Shown here: in pieces, positions 18,906-31,854 of the stretch
How positions within the stretch are numbered: position 1 is the stretch's first letter
How the letters are laid out: each line of letters starts with the position of its first letter
NCBI GenBank assembly: GCA_963669155.1
Contig: OZ022576.1
Span: forward strand, 13,738,618-13,802,617
Source of the DNA: Arbacia lixula
Lineage: Eukaryota; Echinodermata; Echinoidea; Arbacioida; Arbaciidae
Reading direction: 5' to 3'
DNA length: 64,000 nt
The notes under the pieces: model-generated
Databases searched by the model: none
Told to the model about the DNA's origin: nothing
Seen by the model: the letters and a program-made list of their open reading frames with translations, nothing else
Position numbers and translations under genes: made by a program

Positions 18906-21900
18906 TTCTCTGTCACACACATACACACACAGACACGCATTATGCATTACTCTTCTCTACAGGTTTGAAAGAGAAAACGGGTATTAAGGGACATTATGAA
19001 TTTATAAAATGAAATAAAAAGGCTGCTAAAAAAGAGCACTACACTGCTCTTGTGACTTAGCCTTAGACAGCATCTGTCCATGACAACTAGCACGAAGGGC
19101 TTTCGGTATCGTCATATTGGTATCGTCATATTCCCGGATTAGAAACTCAAATTTAATACAGCCACGCTCTTACGTCGATGATAGTTATCACCTAGAAAGT
19201 TCGAGTCAAACTCTTATGTAATAAGGGACAGGCAGACCAATTATTATCTGCTCATCTCGAAAAGAGCACAGGTCGCAAGGGACTTCCACGCATCTAAAAA
19301 TGAATTTTTCTACCTATCGTCTTATTTTGATGTCTTACAGCCAGATTTGCCAAGATCGTGTCGGTAGCTAACCAAAAACAGCGACTATACCACCGTAGCC
19401 TACATAATACATCCTTGGACTCCATTCCTTATATAAACCTACCCGTTGAGAGCTACTCCAAATCACTTACAAGACATGATCACGTTTCAACTCGCATCCA
19501 ATCCCGTGTCTACTCAGAGTGACGATTCAAGACGTTTTTTCCTTATCTCTCGTTTTTTTGTTCTTTTGGCTTTTCATCATCCTCGGTTTCTTCTCTCTTG
19601 ACCGTTCCTCTATTGTCCGAGTTCGCCAGAACCTCATTCACGTGACCCAGATTCATATTTTGTCCTACAAGCGCCCCGACGGAAGACGCGATTGATATAT
19701 GTTTTGCGTGGGAATGGAACAGAATGATGGAATAGTATTGAGTACATATTTGAATAGTGCTCCGTACTCGTCATGTATATCGGTAAAAGGGAATGCCGTC
19801 CAAAGAAGAGGGGAAGCTTTGACTCTTAATTCTCCCTCCGTGTATTTCGGCAACGGGTAATACACACATCTCACGTAGCATGTTACCAAAGCTATCTGAG
19901 GAGGGGCTGATAATGAAAAACACACAGGGGCGTGGGCAGGGCTGGGGTGTGAGGTTTGGAGGAGGGGGAGGAGAGGAGAGGAGCATCCCTGTTCGAAAGT
20001 GTTATCGAATAAGAGATAAGCATAAGATTCTCTATCTATTTTTAAAATCATCCCAAACACAGCTCAGATTTCGAGGGATGGTTTCACTAAAATTATTTTC
20101 TTAATAATGTTTTTATTCATAAATCTTGAAAACGTACATGATTAGAAACAACAATTTTTTTTCAAATACATATTTGAGCCAGGGTTATATAAGTATAATA
20201 ATATAATGAAAGGTCTGTATCTTACATTAATTGATACGACGAACATGATGATTCCCTGTTTGCAATTTACAGAAGTGCTGAAGCAGGATTTCTTATACTG
20301 ATCTCTGGTTAAACTAAGTGCCATAGCGCGATAATATTCTCTTTGCTGTTCGACTTCAACAGGTGCACACGATTATCAGCATACACGGCATAATTTGAAT
20401 AAGTGCCCTAGTCCAGACCTTACGACCACTGCCCCTCACGTGGTCCATACTCACTTCTTTGCCACACCAAATTCGGCCCTAAATGCTTTGCGTGTATTAT
20501 TGGGGCACACATGAGACGTTGACGCATAAAGATTTATGAAGCTCACCTTGTTTTCCCCAGTTCTTCCGTTCACATGTGGTGCAAATGTTTTACCGCCGAA
20601 TTGATGCTTGTCATAAGATTGTAATGACGAATATAACTAATCTATAAATGTCCTCCATCCTTCTCCCTTAGCTGGACCTGTTCGAGTTTGCTTTTAATAA
20701 AGTCAACATTTATCTGTGTGTTGTTCTGTTCATAGTGATTTCGTAAATAAACCAGCTGTTGTTCATTTTGTTTTCTACAACTTCACATGCGCTTACTAAA
20801 ACTATGGGAACCTATTTCTAAGTGAACATTAACACGCTGGCTTGCCTTTTATAGTCATATGCAGGTTTCATCTCGGTCATGACGCGAGCGCCTTTTGGTC
20901 TTTTCAGCCATGAAGGAGGAAAAGTCATGCAAATCAAGCGAAAATGGGCGATAAACGGGTGAAATAGCCAATGAAGGGATGCGTCCATGCACGATACCGA
21001 TTACGCGCGGGAAAATATAGCAAAATGTTAAAAACTTACCTCGTCTCAGTTCCCCCATATCACCATGACACCAGCCGCTTTTCACCTCCAATCATATAGA
21101 CAAGTCGCTTGCCTTCTCGTCGCGCTAAGAAAGGTCGAGAGCAGAATGTTGATGCGGCAAGTGATCACCATGGGAAAGAGATGCGATGTGCGACAGGCGG
21201 CAAGAAGGAATGGCGGGTAAGTAAACTCGATAACTCGCGATCGCTCTTTTTCAATCGCTTTCTTCCCCTCCCCCCCCCCCCCCCCCACTCTCTCTCTCTC
21301 ACTCTCTCTCCCTCTCTCGTCCTCTCTGTGATGTAGTTTCCTCCTCCCATAGAAACAACAGCATCAATAAACACATATCAACAAACCTGCTGGAAGCCTG
21401 TCGCGACCACCAATCATAATCATATGCATTGCTTCATTCTATCTGTGTACTTTTTTTTGTACCAGAGTATGTAAGGATGTAGTTGATTTTAATCAATGAG
21501 TGTCATTGTGACGTGTACCGAATGTAGAAACGCGGTTATTTTCTCTTTGTTTCTCCAATTGACCATTTGATTTGTGTTGGATTTGAGTGCAGCGTATGTT
21601 TTATATATAGGACTGTCTCTTTGCTTACTCTATTTTAAATTGCAGATGTAATTGTTTCCTAATAACCATGGAAATCGTAATGATGGTGATAATTCATTGC
21701 GCAGTCGCAGTGTGCCTCCGTTGATTAAATGGCATTCCATTTCGTATATTTGTTCGGTTTATTAAGTGCTGCTAGTCATCAGCGTTAGATGACAACATAC
21801 ATATACTCACTGATCACAATACATCTACATGGCGTTGGGAATTGTGTATAATTATGTGCGTGTTTATAGGTGAATTTTTTTTTCGATGTGTACATGGTAT

Positions 21901-22723
21901 GTTTATGTGTGTATATATGTGTGGGTAGGTGTGATAATAGTCTGTTTATGCACGTACACATATTCGTAATCATGCAAGGTTATCATCCCTTGTTTAGTAT
22001 TCCGTATTTTATAATAATTTGTTTCCATCTCCTTATCTTCCCCATACATCACGATCTGATGCGGGCTACGTTAAGAAGGATATAAGCTTTTATACCAAAA
22101 GCATATCCTTATATCTCCATCACCCTTATTCGATTTAAAACTCTCTATACATGACATGTAAGTGATTTCCATTTATACTGCTATTACTTCGTGAACGTAT
22201 CAGACCATTTGGCGATCGCCGTGATCGATTATGTTCATCATGCCACAAAATGATCGCTTTTTCCGCCCTTCAACGTCCAGCCACGTAAAAATTATGTAAA
22301 CATCAGTTCATCAAATTTCGCAAATAGCCTCAGAGTATTTGTTGTCTCGTTGCCAGGGACACTCCATATTGAAATACATAGCAACCATCCCCTCTCTCTA
22401 GGCGTGGAATCCATGAATGGCGTGGAACAGCAATTTGGTTTAGTTGTACCAACACAATTAGGTAAACGTGAAAGAGGACAAGACTGCAGTCGACCGTCCT
22501 TATCGACGAGTATTGATCAAACTATTCCCGCCTAAACACATTGTGCGTCGTAGTGGCGACAACGTACTTTTTTTTTAATGAGACCATGCTGCTGCAATAA
22601 TAATGAGAGCGCATCCTTAAGACAACAAAAGAACAATAACCAATGAAACATTGCGCTATTCGATAGAGCATGGTGGGCGGAATCACAACCATGATTTTAT
22701 TTTGGAAGAAGTAACACACATCA
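18906..22723. other. Gene-free stretch, apart from a possible LINE trace
   Basis: No gene recognised. A C16 plus (CT)n tract is at 21,266-21,325. An octamer-like ATGCAAAT occurs at about 20,928, alone and not interpretable. Confidence 0.5.
19330..19660 (+). pseudogene. Possible LINE ORF2 tail remnant
   Basis: A broken frame reads QRLYHRSLHNTSLDS then ESYSKSLTRHDHVSTRIQSR and FKTFFPYLSR. This resembles the tail of non-LTR retrotransposon proteins (H-x-x-L-V..., Y-x-x-x-T-R-x-D-H..., F-F-P). Weak; I could not place the other domains. Confidence 0.28.
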
Positions 22724-22892
22724 GGAGCGCGTTTCATGAACATCTTTTGTCTGACAAGTTGTCTTTCTCCGACAGTTACCATAGTAACAGTCAGAGGCTA
22801 GTGCCTCTCAGCCAATCAAAACCGAGGATTTCACTGATGTTGTCAGCACTGACCACTTGGTCAGTGCTGACAACGTTCATGAAACGCCCTCC
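22724..22892. mobile_element. MITE-like element with GCGTTTCATGAAC ends and internal perfect palindrome
   Basis: Left end GGAGCGCGTTTCATGAAC, right end GTTCATGAAACGCCCTCC (inverted, one to two mismatches). Inside the right half is a perfect 17-bp stem at 22,838-22,873, GTTGTCAGCACTGACCA / TGGTCAGTGCTGACAAC with a 2-nt loop. No coding capacity. Confidence 0.7.
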
Positions 22893-24028
22893 AGTAGATT
22901 CAGCTTGGTGGAAATTTTGAGGAAAATCGAGACAAATTATTGTCATATGCTTTATGGGATTTTTAATCAGTTACACTGAAATTGAGCATTGCCAATTTTA
23001 TTATGGCACTGGTGACGTCATTGTATTGTCATGTTTATGTAATATGCAGAATGATAATGACATTTCTGCGCACCAGGTAACACGTATTTCTGGCATTTGA
23101 ATGGGTAGCTGGCACCCGTCTTATAACGAGTTGTGACTGATTTGAATCGATCGCAGGTCCAACCCCCTATCTCTAATGTACAGAGTTATGATTCATTTAC
23201 ATCGCAAGTCAAGTTGTGATGAGTCGCAAGTCTTTATGAGACAGGGCCTTAACGTGTAGTTTATGGAAGAAATGACATTCAACTCCTTCGCTAGTGATCA
23301 CGTTTTCAACCAAATGAGTTATTCCTTTAAAGAAAAATTGCAACATTGTTCTGCAATATGTGATTTTTCGTGTACGATATTAAATATATCGACAAGTGCG
23401 ATAAAAAATACAACCTTTAAACAAACGTTGTACTCACCTACCAAATTGGCAGTTGAAGGCTTTTAGTGATCATGTAGTTGACGATGAAAGCAATTACAAA
23501 AAATCCATTGAGAAAAATAATTGCGAAATCATTTTCTGTCATTATTGACAGCGCCCTGATCGGGCGACATTCAACTTGCGCAAAATTTCGAGTCGCGCGC
23601 GTTAATAGCGTACAGCCTCGGAGAGTTTTTATGAATGAAAACAGACCGCTGCCATGGTAACGGCACGGTGTTTACGCCCAAGGTCGTTCGTCTACATGGT
23701 GAGAGACAACCGACTCATCTGGCTGTGAAGGAGAAGGCTGAGAGAATATTAGACAATATTTGGAAAGTGCTGTGATCATGCTGGTATTGACTCGTCGTGA
23801 CAGCGCGCCACCCGATTTCCTTGTCGCCTCCTTACATGCATTGAACGCATGGATGCGATGTTTACGAAGAGGATGAATATGAATTATTTATATTATTTCA
23901 TAATGGTTGTATATTTCCGATGAGCTGCTTGAGGTTTTTAGATGTTACATATATTGCTTGGTTTTAAATGGAAATCTACTGATTTGTAAGTGTTTCAATC
24001 GCTGTTAAATTCTTTCAGTCACAACTTC

Positions 24029-24123
24029 GGGGAGGGAGGGTGGACGTGCGGATGGGTGAGAGAAAGAGGGACAGAGAAAGAGAGGGAGGGAGAGATGGAA
24101 AGAAAGAGAGAGGGGGCAGGTGA

Positions 24124-24174
<51 letters not shown>

Positions 24175-24212
24175 TTGAAAGAAATGGGGGAGGGGGAGAG
24201 TGTGTGGGGGAG
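24029..24212. repeat. GA-rich microsatellite block
   Basis: Purine-rich on the plus strand with a pure (GA)n run at about 24,128-24,168. The Ser-Leu frames on the minus strand are artefacts. Confidence 0.85.
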
Positions 24213-25084
24213 ACACACCACAACACTCCTCACAAAATATAACGATATTTATATATTTTACACATTTATATAACAGCCTAAAAATAAACCGACCGTTATT
24301 AAATTTCATGATGATAACCAGTATAATCTTAAGACGTTATATTGTGATTACAGCAAGAACCGTACACCGACCTCATGAGAGACTTTTGGACATTACATGA
24401 CTGAGTGTTTCATCTCGGGGAGAATCACTTCCGTTTGCCCTCTTCTTCTCCTCATTTTGTTCTTCTTGCTCACCTTCTTCAGTTGTTCTATCTATTTCTT
24501 ATTGTTCTCCTAATTGATATTTTCTTAAACACTGATATTCATGGTTTACCAAAATGATCACGATTTTTGGCAATGACGCTGATTTGCACATAACAAAGCG
24601 TTCAAACATCATTAATATGTACATTTTCATGATTAAAAAAACACGTCACGCTGATGATTTCGTGCTGATTTAAGCATATCAACAAAAATTTATGCAAAAC
24701 ACATGTTCTTAGAATATGTGTATCTTACGTGCATTATCACATCGCTCAGGGACATATACAGTATGCGAACCAAACTGACCATCCTACACATGACATGAAC
24801 GAATACGGACCTTGACATGATGTGACGTGCGATACTGCGATCATCAACAACAACCATTACCAGATTACCATTAATTACAATCAGCAGTCTTGCTCCAAGT
24901 TCTCAATAACCTACATTAACTAAGACATTTACACTCAATTTAAAGCAGAAGCGCGTGTTGTTAGTATGAGACCAGGCATGGGTTGGATATATTCTTTGAG
25001 GAAATGGCGATTGTGACAATTAGGCGACTACCGTTGGCTGGTCTTGATGGATTGGCGCGAACACTAACCGACATAACATGATAC

Positions 25085-25215
25085 CCTGTGTCGATACGCC
25101 TCGCTACGCATCACGTGACACGGCCCGGTAGATGGCCATCCGACCAATCAGAGACGTCGGATCAGCATCGGCGTACATATACATCTCTGCTTTATATCCG
25201 CTTATGACAAGATTC
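25085..25215 (+). promoter_or_regulatory. Weak promoter-like cluster
   Basis: CACGTGAC (E-box/USF-type) at about 25,111, CCAATCAG (CCAAT box) at about 25,143 and TTTATATCC (TATA-like) at about 25,191 occur in that order within 85 bp, in a locally CpG-rich stretch. No downstream gene was recognised, so this is only a pattern match. Confidence 0.22.
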
Positions 25216-26639
25216 TAATCGAGTTAATTTCTCTTCGCCTGTAATTCCACGGCATCTCTCTGCGGAATACATATTATTCTACTCACTCGCAAGCTATTGA
25301 CGAGGTCGAGACTAAGTGGCCTGTTCGGGATAGTTTTGTTTTGAGATGCACAACTACCGCCCTTGTATGAACGTGACGGAAGCAAAGTTGGAGGGCTTAG
25401 ATTATAGCCCACACTGTTTCGAGCGCGTTGGCGCTTTTCATGGAAGCACACGCTCGCGACCAAGGCTCTTGTCATACAATTTCCTGGTTTGGGCAAAGCA
25501 AGTGCGACCTAGCCGCCTAATTTACAGATCCCGGTGTTAAACACGGTATGATTTCTGCCCAAGGATAGAAAAAATGAATAATTAGGCACGTCAACTTTTT
25601 TGTGCTTGTAAGTGAATGCGTCTTAGAGTGCTTTAAATTTAGATTTTTAGACAATGATATAGTTAATAATGTCTCACAATGCGATTGCCTGAGGTATTTT
25701 CGCTTTCATTATATAACTTAATTAATCACGTAATTGCAGGTACTAAGACCCGGGCAACACCACAAGCTATACGGAACTAGTTCTAAATTTACATTGCGAA
25801 CGGGGAAAAGTTATTTTCTTATCAGAATAGCTGTTAACTAATTTAGAAAAGGATTTTTTTAAGACGACGCCATGGATTGCAGAAAAAGGTGTATGCATTG
25901 AGAGAAATCCTTACTTGTATCTATAGCAATGGTCATGATGATTGGTATTGATGTCTTTACTATCATACAATATTTTATTTTCTCTCGATATGGCGGTATG
26001 CCGAGGCGACTGCATGCTCACATGAGAATACCTTGATAAATCACTCATAGCCATCAACTTGCAAATAAAAATGTTTTATTCATATCTTACTTCAGGGCAT
26101 GATATTTGTTATCATTGAATAAAAAAATGATGATTGAATATCACCATGGTAAGTTTACTACTGACGACGCTTGACTTTTCCTGTATAATTTATAACGAAG
26201 CAATTTGCATTTTGTCATATGTAAACATAACTATTAATGGTTAAGATGGAGGATGATAATGATATATATTCCTATCAACAACAAAAAAGGAAATAGAAGT
26301 TGACGACAACGACGTTTTGAAACGTGCAACCTCCTCCTGCACCTCCTGTTCTTCTTATTCTTCCTAATCTTTTCTTCTGCTCTGTCCTCATCATTATGAG
26401 AACGACTGTAGAATAAAAATCGGAATAACAATGATATCAATCTTAAGAAATGTTATATTCATTCACATTATCGTCTTCCCCCTCCGCCTCGTTATGCCCG
26501 TTTCAACATCAAAGGTACGTTTACACGGAACAAGTTTCCCATTGAGCGCTTGCAGTAAGAGCTCTTCTGTCCGTCCGCCTTCACGGTTTCTTCTCACCAG
26601 TGAAGCACTACACCGTTTAGATCGGTCACACACTGCTAA

Positions 26640-26932
26640 ATGTGGCATTTCTATTGCTCTTCACGGCGGCAAAATGCAGAGCGGCACTGGGGCAAAATGC
26701 AGAGCGGCAGCGGCAAATATGGCTTCAGCTCTAATTTACCTGAACGATTATCAAACCAGACCACTACAGACAGGGTCCCGCTGCATAAAACTTTACCATT
26801 AATGGTAGCTCTGTCATCAATTGTAACTACCATGGTAACATCGCTCTACAGCCAGTCAAATTCAAGGTTTCCATAAAAGTTGCCATTAGTAGGATAGTTG
26901 CCATAAGTTGTAAGTAATATGGAACAGGGCCC
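26640..26932. mobile_element. MITE-like element with GGGTCCC / GGGCCC ends
   Basis: At 26,773-26,932 the ends are GGGTCCCGCTGCATAAAACT and AGTAATATGGAACAGGGCCC, imperfectly inverted, with CCATGGTAAC and TTACCATTAATGGTA palindromes inside. Just before it, a GGCAAAATGCAGAGCGGCA unit is tandemly duplicated (about 26,670-26,712). It resembles small echinoderm inverted-repeat elements; the family name is not known to me. Confidence 0.6.
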
Positions 26933-27052
26933 AAATGCACAAACATACACATACGAGTTTTGTTTCTCGGATGTCACTGGAATTTGACGTTGCTTTGGTT
27001 TGTGCATGAAAGTACCTCGTAGATACCGAGAACATAACTACAGACATGGAGA

Positions 27053-27072
27053 GTGGGGGGGGGGGGGGGGGG
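27053..27072. repeat. Poly-G tract
   Basis: About 20 consecutive G on the plus strand. A CT microsatellite follows at 27,331-27,368. Confidence 0.9.
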
Positions 27073-27333
27073 TGAAAGATACAGAAAAGGGGTGGGTGAG
27101 TACAGAGGGAAAGGTGTACGCCAGACATACAGACTATGAAAATAATAACTAAGTGCGTTGCCAAGGAGAAAAAAACATTTTTTTTTTCATTTCACGCGCG
27201 CATCTGACGTTTTTCTATTTCAGATTTGAGGTATCATTCAAACATTTCGGTCGTTCACAGAGAAACGGTATAATGATGTTGTTTGTTGGTTGCTATGGGA
27301 ATGATATTTGTGTGTGCTTTTTACATCCCCCTT

Positions 27334-27368
<35 letters not shown>

Positions 27369-27659
27369 ACTAGATTGTAATCATGATGGATTAAGTGAAT
27401 TGGAGAGCGTCCCTCGGCTCGAAGCGGCAAAGTTGACAGAGAGAGCGAGCTACCGATGGAAAATGAAATAAAATCCATCTAATCAAAATGACCCATCTAT
27501 CATTCATGTTCGCGTGCAAAGGACACCGATGTGTTCATTAACACTTCCTCTTATGCAATCTAGGAATTTCGAGCTCTCAATTTGAGTCTTGACTGGTTGG
27601 GTGATGATGCAGTGTCGCTTTCAACACAGTGTCAACTTGTTATGAGGATTGTGGAAACA

Positions 27660-27845
27660 TTAGTGTGCATGTACACGCGCACGTGCGCGTGCGTGCGTAT
27701 GTGTGTGTGTGTGTCTGTCTGTGTGTCTGTTTTATGTTTGTATATGTGTGTATGTGTGGGAGAGTATATGCGGGACATGTGTGTTTACGTTGGGGTGAGA
27801 GTATGTGTATGTGTGTGCACGCACATGCACGCATGCGCATCCTGT
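27660..27845. repeat. Alternating purine-pyrimidine (GT/GC) tract
   Basis: About 180 bp of TG/CG/CA dinucleotides (for example CACGCGCACGTGCGCGTGCG), the composition known to favour Z-DNA. The open frames on both strands are repeat artefacts. Confidence 0.8.
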
Positions 27846-27989
27846 CCAGCATCCTTGATCCGTTATCTAATTCGTAGGTTCAAAATATTTGCAATCACAA
27901 GAGGAAAACAACACGAAATCAGCACCATCTTTACTTTCAAACATTCTGGGGTAGGTACAGAAATTAATTTCGAGTGACTGATTTTTGCA

Positions 27990-28165
27990 ATCAATCTTAA
28001 GTGCTGCCCTCCGCCCTAGCGCTGGATGCAGCTAGCCACTCCTACCCAATCAAAACGCCCGGCCGAGCTTAGGGGGTAGCCGCATATCTCTGCACCATCC
28101 CTGCGCACACCCGATCCGGTCGGGCGGGCAGCACCGGCCGCCGCGCAGCCCGACTCAATCACACT
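27990..28165. promoter_or_regulatory. Isolated CpG/GC-rich segment
   Basis: The GC-richest stretch of the left arm, with many CpG, a CCCAATCA box at about 28,046 and a GGGCGGGC GC-box at about 28,120, followed by (GA)n at 28,180-28,200. It could be a CpG-island promoter or first exon of an unseen transcript; no coding frame recognised. Confidence 0.25.
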
Positions 28166-28462
28166 AAGTGGGCGTACAAGAGAGAGAGAGAGAGAGAGAG
28201 GAGAAGGGAGAGATAGCCATATCTATTATTTATCCCTGGGAATCGAAGAGGAGGCTCAAATGGAGTTGATTTTTCACGGCTGACGGTGACCGTCATCTCT
28301 CGAACGATTGAACATCACCCCCCATCCCCCACCCTTACCCCCCGCCCACTGCTCAGTCAACCTGGGATGGTCCAAAGCTGAAAAGCGGATGCAGTTTCTA
28401 CCCTGTTCACCCTGTGACGAGACATTCCAATCACAGTTCGAATTAGAGGGGGCACATGGGGA

Positions 28463-28463
<1 letters not shown>

Positions 28464-28506
<43 letters not shown>

Positions 28507-28511
28507 AACCC
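28464..28511. repeat. (CT)n(CA)n compound microsatellite
   Basis: About 11 CT dinucleotides directly joined to about 12 CA dinucleotides. Confidence 0.9.
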
Positions 28512-29710
28512 ACACAAACACCGTAAAGACACATCCGTATAATTTACGTCCACATGCCTAGTTTCGTAGGATTCATGACTGATGATTTTTTTTAAATGGG
28601 TTCAAGAAATATATTGCACGTAATGTCTTGTCAATTCATTTGGAATATTTAAAGAGATTTTCACTTTTGAACAAATTTACACGTACAAATTTAATTCAGA
28701 ACTCAGCAATGGCCATTCTGTGTCACACCTGTCAATCTGCTAGTAACTGCCATCATAGTGTCATTAATAATGCATGATGCTTCTGGCAGAAAATAAGTTG
28801 TGGGTTGACATGTGTTCGTGATGATCATAGGCCATTGTTGCGTTCTAAATTAGATACACATTGATAGCTCCAAATTTGTCCAAAACTGACCAAAAGTGAC
28901 AATCTCATGAAATATTCACATGGTTACTTAAAAAAGTACTTGATGAAATGAAAAAAAAAAAAAAAATCTGCTTCTTCAAACGACATCTTTTCATTTCATG
29001 ATGTGCTAATTTCAGTTTGATTCAAGTTGTAACTTATTTCTAATTATTTTTCAAGTGTCATTTTTTAACACCTAGTATAACCCTGTGCTCCTAACTCCCT
29101 TCCCCTCCCTCACTCTCCTCCCCTTATACATGTATCTCCTTTATATTCTAAATAGGTTCATCTACTTTTCAATAAAGATTATATTATGGGACTTCAGTCA
29201 AAACGCCATTTTTTTTAACGCATTTCACCCCTTTTGGCTTCTGTCTCCTTTGCAGTTTGTGTCAAATCATAATCAATTTTAATTGACACGTTACACACAT
29301 ACACCCCGATATGCATCACACGCCGGTTCGCTCAACCTCACACATGGTAGTCAAGTCATTTCACCCATATGTTTGCAAAACCTATTGAAACCACCTCGTA
29401 AGATATCAATGAAAACAATCAACTCCGCATTACAAAGCACGGGATTTTAATCCAAATCAACGACGTTCATAACAAAGAATGTATTGAATAGTCATGCAAT
29501 GTGAAGTGGACAGAATGAGATATCAAATAGTGTTTTACCACAACATCTCTCACCATACAGTGAATCGGATCATGATGTTCAATGATTCAAGATGCAGGCA
29601 AAACTCCGTACATATTCCTCCCGAAACAAAGAGCCAAACATGATTACATGAAGAAGTCTACTGTACATACACCGTGTATACAGGGGAGTGACACGAGATT
29701 TAAAACCAGA

Positions 29711-29867
29711 ATCCCGTAACATAAATGTTTACGATCAATTGCAAATTTGAAAGACGAATTCTGAATGGTTACTGATCAGTCTTTGGAACAAAGAGCGCAT
29801 GCAACAATGATTTTGATTGGCCACTACCATTTTGCAATTGATCGCAAACTTTTATGTTATGGGGCCC
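29711..29867. mobile_element. MITE-like element with CCCGTAACATAAA ends
   Basis: Left arm ATCCCGTAACATAAATGTTT then ACGATCAATTGCAAAT; the right arm, reversed, reads GGGCCCCATAACATAAAAGT then TTGCGATCAATTGCAAAA. Arms about 37 bp with few mismatches, inner segment about 80 bp with a GATTGG (inverted CCAAT). Non-coding. Confidence 0.7.
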
Positions 29868-31854
29868 AGTTCTTTCCAGGTGTCCACCTTTTAAAATAAA
29901 AAGTAAAGAATGTATTACTACATATAAGTTATTACCCTGGTAACCAGAACTCTTCTTTATAGGTCAGCCAATACATGTACCAAATATACAAGGTTGATTG
30001 CTTTAAAAAAGTACTTGGGATAATGGTTATAAAACCTTTGCACTTTTCACGCTTACCACTAGTCAAATGTGGTCATGACTGTTGAATTAAGATTGTCCAA
30101 GCAGCACACCATGGAATGGAAACTTCTTTCATAGTAATTTCAGCAAGGTATTTTTTTTCAACAATTATTTGAAAAACGAAAATCAAAACTTTAAAAACGT
30201 TCTCTAGAACGTCTCATCTGTCTTGTAGTACGAAGCTACAATTTATGGGATCGGGGAAAACAACCATAATATCAAATCACACAAAGTATTATCAATATAT
30301 ATATTTTTTTAAATTATTCTCGAAATGTTTGGCAGATGAGGGCCGAGTATTGCAATTCTCTACTCTACCATTTCGATCATTCCACATTCCTGTTCCAACT
30401 AACAAATTCTATAATGCAGGTCCCTACAGTGTTTCATACATGTGTGCCACATAAAATGCTGCTTTATAAGTATGGTGTGTATCACTGGTGTATAAATGCA
30501 CATATGGAGTCAACAAACTTAGGTGAACTATGGGAACAAATGTGATTGCATTGAGTGAACTTGAAAAAGAAATTGTCTATTCAAAATCAGAGATAGAAGC
30601 ACACAAGAAAGCTAACATAAAAAAAGATATTTCATATTCTCAAGTACATTCCTTTTGAAAATAATATTTTATAGATGGTTACACTTAACAGTGTACTTTG
30701 ATAATTCAAGAGTGTACTCTCAATGTGGTATTATACAATAGAGCAAGCTATATAATCAGATATAAATCATTGGTTTGATAAACGACAAGGTTATCAGCAC
30801 AATTAAGTAACTTAATGGCAGATTACACTTTTCTTTCTTCAATATATTTCCTCTGAAAATAATATGTGACATACAACAATGGGAGAAATCATGGAGCACT
30901 TTAAGTACTGACCACATCCTGTTGTCGTAACTACTACACTTAAACATTAAAGACTTACATATGTTATATAATTACTCTCAATATGATATATATTTGTATG
31001 GATAAGCAATAAATCATTCGCTTCTTTCATATCAAGATTCTCATCACAAGAAAATTAAGTCAGCTAATGGCACAGGTTACACCTTCCCCTCTTTCTCAAT
31101 CATGTTGAAATCTTAAACGCCATTCACTAACTCAGAACATTCGATGTCACAGGCGTCATATACTTGTATCAATATCAAAATGGTTAAAATAATAGTGCCT
31201 TGGGCATATTTCATTTGGATTTTTACAAGTGAGAGATAATCAAAACTATGGCCCAATTCCAACCAATCAGATGACTGAATACCAATGAAGTATATCACAG
31301 CAAACAGTAACATATGCTAGACACACCTCAGAATTGATTAAAACAGCAAGTGTACAGGCTTTCGACCACACAGCCGACACCCACGTGTGATCCGGTAACC
31401 TTACTTACTGCAATGTATATGGGTTTTATAGCTTCTTAAAAATGGCAAGATAAATATATGGCTATGTCAGCAGATACAAAACATGTATTCTAAATATATA
31501 TATGAATCACCACTGCAACACCTACATGAAGTTGCCAGTGCGAGTATGGAGGACACCAGTCATTGATTGTCTCCTTGCTTGCATGTAGTATTTTATGCAA
31601 TGAACTCCTCACTGTCACCAGTATCACATCAAAACATGGACATGTTTATATCACTTTGTGAGGGCTTATAATTAAGGGAATTCTGAAACTTCACTGAATT
31701 AGTGTGCAGCGAATGTTGTGCTGGTTTCCTGGCAATGGGTCACAATTACATATGAGCCACAACATAAAACCATGTAACAACACATTGAACAGTATATTCA
31801 TGTTGAAAGGACGGTTAACTCCATGATGTGACACATCAAACACGTCAAAAAGAC
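29868..31854. other. AT-rich gene-free stretch with an old direct repeat
   Basis: No gene recognised. Segments near 30,750-30,840 and 31,000-31,100 are diverged direct repeats (shared ATAAATCATT, AATTAAGT, TAATGGCA and a TTACAC-CTTT block). Confidence 0.4.
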
